Positions 11,400 to 21,889 of a stretch of 64,000 bases of DNA are shown in pieces (the stretch's first letter is position 1; the number at the start of each line of letters is the position of its first letter). The position numbers and the translations under genes were made by a program. The DNA comes from Marsupella aquatica (taxonomy: Eukaryota > Marchantiophyta), in the NCBI GenBank assembly GCA_973895155.1, contig OZ316891.1, positions 5,146,001 to 5,210,000 on the forward strand, written 5' to 3'. The notes below the pieces were generated by a model that saw only the letters and a program-made list of their open reading frames with translations, made no database searches and had not been told where the DNA came from.

Positions 11400-14027
11400 T
11401 CAGACCCTACATCAGATTGTGAAGCAAGAAGGAATAACAGGGTGCAACATGACACAAAAGAATGAGGGTGCAACATAAAATATGACATGTAACCACAAGG
11501 GAGCAGCATAAACCAATGCTTTATGGATGGCAAAGCACTAGGACTGAGCAACACAAATAACCTTGGCCTATGATTGGAAGCAATCACAAATATTGCAACC
11601 TGTATGCCTTCGCCTTCTGTCCAGCAGTGCTCACTCACCCTGCCTTTTTTAAATCTGTAAGGGCAACATAGAACAAATAGCAATTGAGTTTCAGCAAAGC
11701 ATTGGTTCTCAAGTTTTAAAATGGACAGACTTGTTTCATTGTCTGCCTTGTGCGCATCAGGCTAAGACCGATCAGGGCAAATAATTTATATATTCAAGTA
11801 GTGAGAGCTACAAAATTTGTTGGGACAGTTTTCTAGTTCTGATCCTGCTGCGCTTTATATACAGCAACAACCTGAATTCGATTTTTATAGACCAGCTTTT
11901 CACCACGGCTACGACTTCAAAACAATCACACAATGAAATCATGTAGAGGCATGAAGTAAACATGGGTCAAGGCTGTGAATAAAGTTCTCACCTTGTCCCT
12001 GCATAGCATCGGGAAATTCTACCCAGAGTCTAAAGCGGGAGATACCCAGGCGATGATCCATCCCAAGTTGCGTCAGGTCTAGGAAGGTTAGTACTCTCCT
12101 AATGTGACAAGACTTCTTCTGGATCATTCTCTGTAACAAAATTTATTTGTTTGAAGTAAACGACTGAAATCATTTGATGGCAAATTCTCCATTTGGACTC
12201 TGTGGACAGTGGGGTATAATTTTGTAAGACATTCCGGCCCACTGAACACAACGAACACAACAAACATTGCCAATGAAACATTCATTGCCAAACTCCATGA
12301 ACTTACTAGCAGATTCTATGTTCAATTAGGCAACATTAAACAGACCAGCCTTCCACTCAGGCAGAAACAATCCTGGCCCACTCAAGCATTGATTAGGGTC
12401 GATCTTGTCCTTCCCGTGTACGCCTCAATGCTTATTGTATGCCGTTCTAACAACATTCTTCATTCGTTTACTCAAAGGATTCTATTATTGGACGAGAGCA
12501 TCACGAAAGGAGCAGATATAAGTAAAGTTGGTGGTAGCTGATGATGAATGATCGACTGATGTTATAATCCAAGGCAATTACGAACAAATCGATCGTCTCC
12601 GACAAGAATTGGGTCTCATGGAAAAGGGCATGGTTTATGTGAAGGGACTGTTAGAAAAATAGGTTCTCATAATTTTGGTGACAAGTTCAGGCAGAAGGTG
12701 GCTTTTAGAATTATAGATTTATCCACTTCAACTTATGCACACCACATGAGAGGGGACGATTGTCTAAGGTCGTGCAGAACTCCTGCCAAGGACATGAGCA
12801 CGTTTTTGTTCAATTCGGTGTTGGAACTCAAGCAGTACCATTCAGAGGGAAAATGACAATCAAACAATTGATAGGGACTGTCGGAAATCAACAGCAGACA
12901 GAATGGAAAACTCGGAAGAACTGGTGCAACCTCGAGCAATCACAGAGAGAGCTCTAGAGAGGGACCGAGAGGTTGAGGTAATAGTCTCGTGGCAATCGAA
13001 GGGTTCGGAACTTAACATAGCAGACACAAAAAATGTATGCTATGCAGGAGGAGAAACAGAGCAATAGAGCAACATAGCAAGAAGGCAGGGGTAGCATGGC
13101 AAAAGGAAAGAGTAAATTGAAACTATGAAACATAGCCAGATTGAAGCAGAAGAAGAGCACAACCTCTTGCAGCTCCCGTTTCTCCTCCCGTAGCTCCCGA
13201 TGTAACCTCCCGCAGCTCCCGCAGCACGCTGACGAACGGTGAGACCTCATGCAGCTCTTCCCGCAGATCCTGCCTGCTGTGACCTCTCGAAGCTCCACCA
13301 ATGTGACCTCCCGCAGCTCCACCACTCCTCTGTAGCTTAGTTATCCCCAATCATAGCTTGCAGCTCCTTCCCAATGAACCCTAAACCACTCCTCGCAGCC
13401 GAGCTCGAGCTTATGACCCGTAGGTTATCACCAATCACAGCTTGTCGCCCTTCGTTGAGGTAGCCTCCCACAGCTCCTTCGTAATGTATTGTCCCAAGTC
13501 TCCTCCTCACCCACTGGTTATCATCGATCGCACATCGTCGCCCTTTGCAGCTTTCTGAGACATATAGCTCCAACGTTAACGCCAAATGCTCCGCAATGTT
13601 GCGCGACACTGCAACAATGGATTGGAGCTCTTCCGTGGTAGTAGCTCCCAAGTCCTACCGGCTCACCCTAAGCTTTCCTACTCCCCTGACCGCGCGCAGC
13701 ACCCTGATACAGTTTGTGGGAAGAAACGGAGTGCGCACTCCACAAAGCTGTCTCAACTCGCAACTGAACTCAAATGCGCCCCGCACTCCATGCACATTGC
13801 CCACCGCCACATTCCTTTGATGAAAACGCGCACCTCAACCACAAAAACCCTACATTTCACAACTTGTGCTCGACTCGACATTTGCCGTTGTGCACCTCCA
13901 ATGCAGATTTGTCGACCACTTTTGTTCCGAGGGCCTACTACAAGAACGAGGGAATTGGAGCACAATGTTGATTGTATGATCCAGGGTGTGATCTCAGCCG
14001 TTGGCACTTGTGTAGGTGCCAAAAATC
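11400..14027. other. CACTA interior without a supported gene
   Basis: Short open frames occur on both strands but none resembles a family I know. A plus-strand stretch at about 12,550-12,930 reads coherently in pieces (for example DDCLRSCRTPAKDMSTFLFN-type segments) and may be a relic of a captured gene. From 13,150 to 13,560 the sequence becomes GC-rich with many degenerate copies of cgcagctcc and tagctcc. This may be the leader or promoter region of the leftward transposon genes (inference). Confidence 0.4.
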
Positions 14028-14100
14028 TAATACCTCTCCACTAGGTTGGACAATTTAATACCTCTCCACTAGGTTATAAACTTAATACCTCTCCATTATT
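14028..14100 (+). repeat. Short triple tandem repeat in the CACTA element
   Basis: The phrase taatacctctccactaggtt (last copy diverged) occurs three times at intervals of about 28 bp. Confidence 0.7.
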
Positions 14101-14799
14101 GGTTTGCAAAAAACCCAATGAAGGTTATGGTATATCCAATTTAAAGAGAGCCCTAAAGGTCATGGCTGTTTGTGTAGGTGCCAACAAGAATGTTAAGGAC
14201 GCATGTTATATATAAAAAATGATGCCCGCAATATAAAAGGTCCTTTTGGACCAAGGGAAAACCTTGGTTTTCTAACTTGGTGCTCTAGAGTTATGGCTCA
14301 AAATCACATTGACCCTAAACCCATAACCCGCCCCTCATTTAAACAAATTAATCCTTCATGGGAGGTGAGGGTGTTGTGGATTACATTAGTGTAATTAACT
14401 ATGTACCGGCCATGGTTTTTGAGTGATAGGTTATGTCTGCAAAAATATATGCATGCATGAACACAATTTTGGACTACCTTATTAGTCTCACCATATGATA
14501 GTGATACTCATCCAAATGTTAGCATTTAATAGCTTTCCACTCGTGACTCAATTGAGAGAAACCTCGAGAGAAACCCTCAGTCATGACTCAAGCACATTTA
14601 TAGGGCAACTATTAGTTTCATATAGACATATGTATAGTATGTGTACTTTTGTACATGCCCTTGCCAACACCCTCGTCTAGGGCCCACTTCACGGGCCCCT
14701 TACATGCTACATGACCACTACATATGAGGCTATGTTGTCTAAGAGTTTTTGAGAGCATTACACCAAAGCATTAACAAGTGAGCCTTCCCATGACTATAT

Positions 14800-17700
14800 G
14801 ACCTCCAATATGCCAACATTAATGGTTTCCAATATGACAGCGTGAGTGACCCCATGTTTAGTCCTCAGATTGAAGCACCATTTAATTCAAATGACCCAAT
14901 GAACTCCCTTGTACCTCCAAAGAGAACCCCCCAATAGCCTTTGTAAAGACCACATTTCCAGTCATTTGGTACTTCTGACTTCTAGTATGACAACCAAGAT
15001 TACCCTAATTTGAGGTGTTTTCATTAATGACCACATATGCAGTCAATTGTTCAAATGACCTCCAATATGACTACCAAGATGACCCTTATTGTAGTCATTG
15101 GCATTAATGACAGATATTATGTGAAAATGACCCAATAAAGAGTCTCTCAGAGTGCCCCCTTACAATTCCTTTGAAATTTAATAGAATATATCCAAAATCC
15201 AAATGTCAGCACAAACATGACATAGTTATATAGAAGGACATAGTCTTCCACTAGTATTGCACTATATCTCTCTTGGAGAGACAAAAAAATAATTTGTTTG
15301 CCTTTGGAACGAATGGTATGCATGCATGGTGATACTTTTGGCAAATCACTCCAAAGTTGTATGACTTGGGAGTGATTTTCCCCAATGTTGGATCATCCCT
15401 TAAGTAATTGCAAAAACATGGCTCCAAAGTGCTCATGGTGCAACTAGTGGTTGGAGAATAGTGGGTATAGTAGGACCTCGCACCTTGTGGAGTGGTTGCC
15501 ACCTTCATGTAGGGACCCATGGCACACTAGGGCCACATTAAGCTCCTAGACCCAAAAGGGTCATTTTTTATGGTCCATAATGACACCATGAGGGACCTCT
15601 ATCATGACCCCATATGGAGTCATTTGGCACAAATGACTTCCAAACGGACGGCCAAAATGACCCTTACTGCAGTCTTTGGCATTAATGACACACTATTCCT
15701 CCAAAATGACCCAATGAAGATTACAACACCTACTCACAATGCCCCGACACTATTCATATGCAAAATGGAGTATTCCCCATCCAAATACCGGCACAAACAT
15801 GACACAATTACATCACAAGATGACAACCTTCCATTGGTGTTGCGCTACTTCTTGGAGAGACAAAAAAATGGCTCCATTTGCGTTTGGATACGGTGGTATG
15901 CATCCATGGTGACACTTTTGGAAAATCACTCCAAAGTCGTATGACTTGGGAGTGATTTCCCCAAGGGTGCATCATGCATTGATAAACGCAAAAACATGTG
16001 TCCAAAGTGTTTATGTCGCAACTAGTGGTTGGACAATGATGAGTATAGTGTCCCGCACCTAGTGGAGAATTTCTCACCTCTATGTGGGGCCACATGGCAC
16101 TCTAGGGCCCACCTTCAACCCCTAGCCCCAAATTGGTCATTTGTGCTTCTATTTAATGACTGCATGGGGGACCACACAAATGACCACAAGTCTAGTCACT
16201 TGACTTATATGACATACCATATGACAATATTAATGACTCTACTTGTAGTCATTGGCATTATGACACAAATTTGTCTAAAAATGACCCAATAAAGATTACA
16301 CTACATCCTTCATTGCCCCGTCACTATTCATTTGCAAAATAGAATATTCCCCATCCAAACAAAGGCACAAACATGACACAATTACATGGAAGGATGATAG
16401 TCTTCCATTGGTGTTGCGCTACTTCGTGCAGAAACAAAAAATGGCTTCATTTCCCTTTGGATAGGATGGTATGCATCAATGGTGACACTTTTGGCAAATC
16501 ACTCCAAAGTTGTATGACTTGGGAGTGATTTCCCCAAGATTGTATCATCCCTTAAGTAAACACAGAAATGAGACCAAAGTGCTAATGATGCAACTAGTGG
16601 TTGGAGAATCATAAATATAGTATTTGGCATATAGTGGAGGGGTTGCGAGCTCTATGTGGGGCTACATGGCACTCTAGCGCCGACCTCCAGCCCTTAGCCC
16701 CAAATTGGTCATTCAGGCTTGTCTTCAATGACTGCACTAGGGACCCACCAAATGACAACAAGTCCAGTCATTTGACTTATATGACATCCTAAATGACAAT
16801 TTCAACGACCCTATTTGTAGTCATTGGCACTTATGACACAACTTTGCGCAAAAATGACCCAATGGGGGCCATAGTACCTCCAAAGAGAGCCCGCTTTAGA
16901 TTCCTTGGAAGGTCTGAATATTCCTCTTCTCTAAACCCGCACCCACACCATACCAGGAAGCACGACTCCCTTGCCCATTCCATTGGTGCATCACTACCTC
17001 TTGGGGAACCAAAAAACAACTTTTATTTGCCTTTGGATGGGATGGTATACATCCATGGTTGCACTTTTGGAAAATCACTCCAAAGTCGTACGACTTGGGA
17101 GTGATTTCCCCAAAGGTGCATCATGCCTTAAGTAAACGCAAAAACATGTGTCCAAAGTGTTTATGTCGCAACTAGTGGTTGGACAATGATGAGTATAGTG
17201 TCCCGCACCTAGTGGAGGGGTTCTCACCTCTATGTGGGGCCCCATGGCACTCTAGGGCCCACCTCAAGCCCCTAGCCCCAAACTGGTCATTTGTGCTTTT
17301 CCTTAATGACTGCATAAGGGACCCCTCAAATGACCACAAATCCAGTCATTAGACTGATATGACACTCCATATGACAGTTTTAATGACCCTACTTTTAGTC
17401 ATTGGCATTTATGACGGGCCATTGCTCACATATGACCCAATAAAGGCCCTAGTACCTCCAACTAGAGCCAACTCTAGATTCCTTGCAAGATTGGAATATT
17501 CCTCTTTGCTAAACCCGCACCCACACCATACTGAGAAGCACGACTCCCTTGCCCATTCCATTGGTGCATCACTACCTCTTGGGGAACCAAAAAACAACTT
17601 TTATTTGCCTTTGGATGTGATGGTATGCATGCATGGTGACACTTTTGGAAAATCACTCCAAAGTCATACTACTTGGGAGTGATTTCCCCAAAGGTGCATC

Positions 17701-18390
17701 ATGCCTTAAGTAAACGCAAAAACATGTGTCCAAAGTGTTTATGTCGCAACTAGTGGTTGGACAATGATGAGTATAGTGTCCCGCACCTAGTGGAGGGGTT
17801 CTCACCTCTATGTGGGGCCCCATTGCACTCTAGGGCCCATCTCCAGCCCCTAGCCCCAAACTGGTCATTTGTGCTTGTGTTTAATGATTGCATGAGGGAC
17901 CACACAAATGACCACAAGTCTCGTCACTTGACTGATATGACATACCATATGACAGTTTAATGACTCTACTTGTAGTCATTGGCATTATGACACAAATTTG
18001 TCTAAAAATGACCCAATAAAGATTACACTACATCCTTCATTGCCCTGTCACTATTCATTTGCAAAATAGAATATTCCCCATCCAAACAAAGGCACAAACA
18101 TGACACAATTACAACAAAGGATGACAACCTTCCATTGGTATTGCCCTACTTCTTGGAGAGACAAAAAAGTTTCATTTGCCTTTGGATACGATAGTATGCG
18201 CGCATCTATATATGGTGACAGTTCTGGAAAATCACTCCAAAGGTGTATGACTTGGGAGTGATTTCCCCAAAGCTAGGTGCATCATGCCTAAAGTAAATGC
18301 AAGACATGTGTTCAAATTGCTAATCGGCAACTAGTGGGAGGACAATGATGAGTATTGTGTCCCGCACTTAGTGGAAGGGTTATCAACCAT
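14800..18390. repeat. ~577-bp tandem array, about six units, in the CACTA right subterminal region
   Basis: A unit of about 577 bp repeats with the same landmarks in the same order: GTCATT-rich stretch, TGACCCAATAAAG, a purine-rich AGAGACAAAAAA, a GGTATGCATxCATGGTGACACTTTTGG stretch in two parts, a hairpin, and AACTAGTGGTTGGACAATGATGAG. The hairpin start (ATCACTCC) falls at 15,345, 15,925, 16,498, 17,074, 17,652 and 18,231, so spacings are 580, 573, 576, 578 and 579. Short open frames that recur in each unit (for example around 16,831-17,104 and 17,359-17,682) are by-products of this repetition and not genes. Confidence 0.85.
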
Positions 18391-18419
18391 ATCAATGACT
18401 CTACAATTATGACCGGTGT

Positions 18420-18900
18420 CTGGAATGACTATTGAGTATTTTAATTTTCATATCTCTTGGGTTCTTTAATGACTCTATAAATAGTCATTTATGCAATAAG
18501 TCCATAATGACTGTATGTTATTGTAAACATTGAATATCGTAATTTTTAGATTGACCCTATATTTAGTCATTTATGCGACAAGTCCATAATGACAGTATGT
18601 TATTGTAAACACCGATATATTCTAATTTCAAGAATGACTATGGAATTAGTCATTTATATGAGAGAAGTCCATAATGACAGTATGTTCTTGTAAACACTGA
18701 TATGTCCTAATTTCAAGATTGACCCTAGAGTTAGTCATTTATGAGAGAAGTCCATAATGACGGTATGTTCTTGTAAACATTGATATGTCCTAATTTCAAG
18801 ATTGACCCTAGAGTTAGTCATTTATGGGAGGAGTCCATAATGACAATATGTTGTTGTAAACACTGATATATTCTTATTTTCAGATTGACCCTATATTTTG
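18420..18900. repeat. ~83-bp tandem array at the CACTA right end
   Basis: The core agtccataatgac..gtatgtt.ttgtaaac recurs at 18,501, 18,583, 18,668, 18,751 and 18,833, a period of 82-85 bp. Each unit also carries a GTCATTTATG word. It continues into scattered GTCATT/AATGAC motifs up to the terminal inverted repeat. Confidence 0.8.
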
Positions 18901-19263
18901 TCATTTAACACCGTTGGTTAAAATGACGGTAATACATTTTTTGTCATTTATCACCGTTGTCCAAAATGACCTAAATAGATTTTTGGTCATTTCTATCATT
19001 GTCTAGAGTGACTATAATGTTGCTAAACATTGATTTATCATTGTTGTTATTATTTGCGTCATTTAAGACACGTGTCTAAATTGACCATTTAGGAAAATTG
19101 GGTCATTTTGGTCGCATCAGTCATTACAGACATTATACAAAATGACGCAAAAGTTAACATTTTGTCATTTCAGTCTATTGGTCATTGTGGATAGTCATCC
19201 CCTGTCATTCTTTTTGTGTCATTAGAAATTTTGGTCATTTATTCATCTCTGTCATTGGGTGAT

Positions 19264-19294
19264 TGGTCATAAAGGGCCCTGTTTTCTTCTAGTG
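19264..19294 (-). repeat. CACTA right terminal inverted repeat
   Basis: It ends in CTAGTG and is the partner of 2,270-2,300. It is followed directly by CAT, the copy of the 3-bp target duplication. Confidence 0.85.
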
Positions 19295-19599
19295 CATGTG
19301 ATGTGCCACTTCTGTGGAAGTGACCTCCCACCTGAGCTTGTTGTCCTAAAAACTTCAAAATTCATTTTTTTTCTAAATGTCACACAGGTTTTGTCTGAAC
19401 CCGACACTTTTGAGTGGGGTTTGTGTCAAAAGAGGTGCACCTGCAGCAAAATTACACCCTGGTGAGGACCCTAGTGTAATTAGGTGATTATTCTAAAAAG
19501 AGAGTTAAAGTATCAAAATCATAATTTTTTTAAATTTTTAAGTTTTTTATAAGGCCCTTTAAGCAAAATTAAGTTAGTATAAGCTCAAATGGGTAAGGG

Positions 19600-19960
19600 T
19601 ACCATTGGAAGACGTCAAGGCCACCCTGGTTTTCACATAGTAAGCGTCAAGACGGCAAGAAGTTGAAAGGAGCTTCAAAAATGAGGTGACGGCCTGGACG
19701 GCCTTCTCACGAAGACGGCGCCGGCTTGGACGGCTTCTACACAGGGACGGCCGGGACAGCACCCATTTTTCACAAGGACGGCCGACTCCTTCCGCGCCGG
19801 TCCGCGTGAAAACTTGTGGACGTCTTGGACGGCCTCCACGTAGGGACATCCGGGACGTCCACCCCGTCACAACCTAACTTGACGTCCGCGCCGGCCTGAT
19901 CACACTTTTCTACTTTTCTTCAAGGGACGTCCATGGCGGCCGACAGTAGGGCGTGAGCTT
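19600..19960. repeat. GC-rich degenerate repeat block (ggacggcc/ggacgtcc)
   Basis: The words gacggcc, ggacgtc and their variants recur about fifteen times in 350 bp, in contrast with the AT-rich surroundings. It lies just ahead of the gag-like frame at 20,299 and may be part of that element's leader or LTR, which I could not delimit. Only chance open frames occur in it. Confidence 0.5.
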
Positions 19961-20298
19961 CGACCCTCAATGCTTACTTGTTAGACCACCATTCGAGCTC
20001 GTTTCACTTGCTATAGCAGCGCAACTGCCTAGAGAATGTTCACCATGATTCCGAACTGCCATTGATAAGATGTTGAGGGGTATTGGGTCATCGATGCTCT
20101 CTGATTTCTTGGAATTGAGGAAATTTCAATTTTGAGAGCTTCGCCTGATCAGAACTCCTTCATTTTCATCTCTTTCCAGTTCATTTTTTCTCCCATAGCA
20201 GCACAACTACCTTAGATCCCTGAGATTTCATTCTTGAGCCTCAATGCTTAGCCATTTTTAGGAGGAGAGCTCTCGAGCCTTCTCACATTTTCTGAGCT

Positions 20299-21889
20299 AT
20301 GGCCACCAGAAGCTTACCAATTAGTAAGGCCATTAGGGTGACCTTACCCCCAGGTCCTAAGGCTTACTTTAGACTCCTTAGTAACCTGGTAGAGATGGGC
20401 TTGAGTTCCTTACTTTTTCTTCCTTGGGATATGGTGCATGGGTCCATCATTGCCAATTTTCTTTGTCCACCCCAAGCTGGCGCTTTCCGGAGTTCTACTA
20501 GAGGTTCAGCTGATGTGTGTACCACCGCCGTTATTTCTGAGGTGTACCAGTTGAGCTAGGAGGGAGAGAGACTGATCTCTGTTGGGGAGGACTTGACTGT
20601 CCCCTACTTTAGAGGTACCAAGAACCGGAGGTCTGGTTGGAAGATTGATCAGTGCAGGAACCGAGAGTTAGCTCATCTACTCCGATTCCTTGTACCTATC
20701 TTTCATCCGACCAAACCCACCAGGGCTATGGTTTACTTGACCAGCTCTATCATCGTTTCATGGACCGGCAAGAGGAAGATCAATTGTGCCCTAGCTCTTT
20801 CGGAGGTGATCGCCAAGCAGGTGGCTGTCCTGTCTACTACCGATGATACATATCTAACACCCTACTTGGCGCACATTTACATTTCAAGAGGCTGCTTGTT
20901 ATCAGTGGAGCTGAGCGATTGGAGGAGGAGAGCGAGACACTTTGAGCTCCCTCAGCCAGAGTTAGCAAGAGAGTTGACTCCACCGCCTACGACATCTCCG
21001 AGACCCCCTCTAGTGGAGCAGACGTCAGCACCGGATCTACCAGGGATGACTTCTCCCTCTTTCGTTGCTTCCACTTCTTACCCATCATGGACTGATTTTG
21101 TTGGTGATGCTGAGCGACTAGCTAGTGTGGCTGGTTTCAACCAGCATTTGGTAGATGAGGCCACTAGACTCTTGAGTTGTACCCCTCTGCAGTTACTTGA
21201 CTGTATTCGTGCTTTGCTTTCCGAGTCTCGTACCGCCCCACGTACCCCCTCATGTTTCACCCCTTGCACCTTCACCACAGCCTGATCACCCTATGGATGT
21301 GGATGAGCCGGAGGTATCTATTGCTGATCCTTCACTCCCTCCTCCATCCTCACCTACACCCCTCTACCTGATCCCCTTCTTTCCCCTATTCTTGATTCCC
21401 CTATCCCTCCTACATTTACACTTGAGCATCCTCCATCTCCTACCCTTGAGCCTGAGCCTAAGAGTGTAGAGTCTCCCAGTGTACCATTTATAGCTCCTAC
21501 TCCTTTGATGTCTCAGCCTCCTATTGTCTCTTCTGTTGCCAACATTGAGCCTCTTTTTGTCTTTCCCGCCCAGTTTGATAGGATGATTACGTCACTCATC
21601 GACGCACGCAATCCTCTTGCACCTCCTTTACCTCCACTTATGTTTGGTCGTGAGTCTTTCCCTTTTTCACACACCTACGACATGGTTCTGATTTCTCGTG
21701 GTATTCTATGGCTACCTATCGACAAGCTGAGACTACCCACGATTGAGACTCCTGACCTTTGGAGTTGGGTTTATCATTGTAGAAAGGTCATTGCACCTTT
21801 CCCTCTTCCAGCTCCAGACATTCCATGGCCATCGGATTACTTTGTTTGGATCGGATCGGATCGGATGGACATCCCATCCGGAAGACCAG
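20299..21889 (+). pseudogene. Decayed gag-like / plant-mobile-like transposon protein, 5' part
   Basis: The frame opens with MATRSLPISKAIRV and reads to 21,285 with a single stop (TAG, 20,557-20,559). The start-side domain contains a stretch around DQCRNRELAHLLRFLVPIFHP and a later YLAHIYISRGCLL. It is followed by a proline-rich segment in which the frame slips twice (about 21,230 and 21,400), then a C-terminal segment (TYDMVLISRGILWLPID). A second insertion cuts it at 21,889, and 25,760 onward continues it. I do not recognise a named family; the layout (helical domain, proline-rich spacer) resembles uncharacterised plant transposon proteins. It is clearly non-functional. Confidence 0.5.

Larger units (their letters stand above)
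2270..19294. mobile_element. CACTA (En/Spm-type) DNA transposon, 17.0 kb, both ends present
   Basis: The left end begins CACTAGTAGAAAACA and the right end, read on the other strand, begins CACTAGAAGAAAACA. Over the first 31 bases the two ends agree at about 25. The element is flanked by the 3-bp direct repeat CAT (2,267-2,269 and 19,295-19,297), which is the target duplication length typical of this superfamily. Inside, on the minus strand, lie a PHD-finger protein, a TNP2-like transposase and a TNPA/Ptta-like protein, in that order from right to left. Both subterminal regions are packed with the motif GTCATT/AATGAC, probably binding sites for the TNPA-like protein (inference). The right subterminal region also holds two tandem arrays. 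The transposase looks damaged, so this copy may move only with help from an intact relative. Confidence 0.9.

Noticed and set aside
16831-17682. Repeated open frames of 60-107 codons in the 16.8-17.7 kb region
   Set aside because: The same frames recur because the DNA is a 577-bp tandem array. They have no family resemblance and change strand freely.
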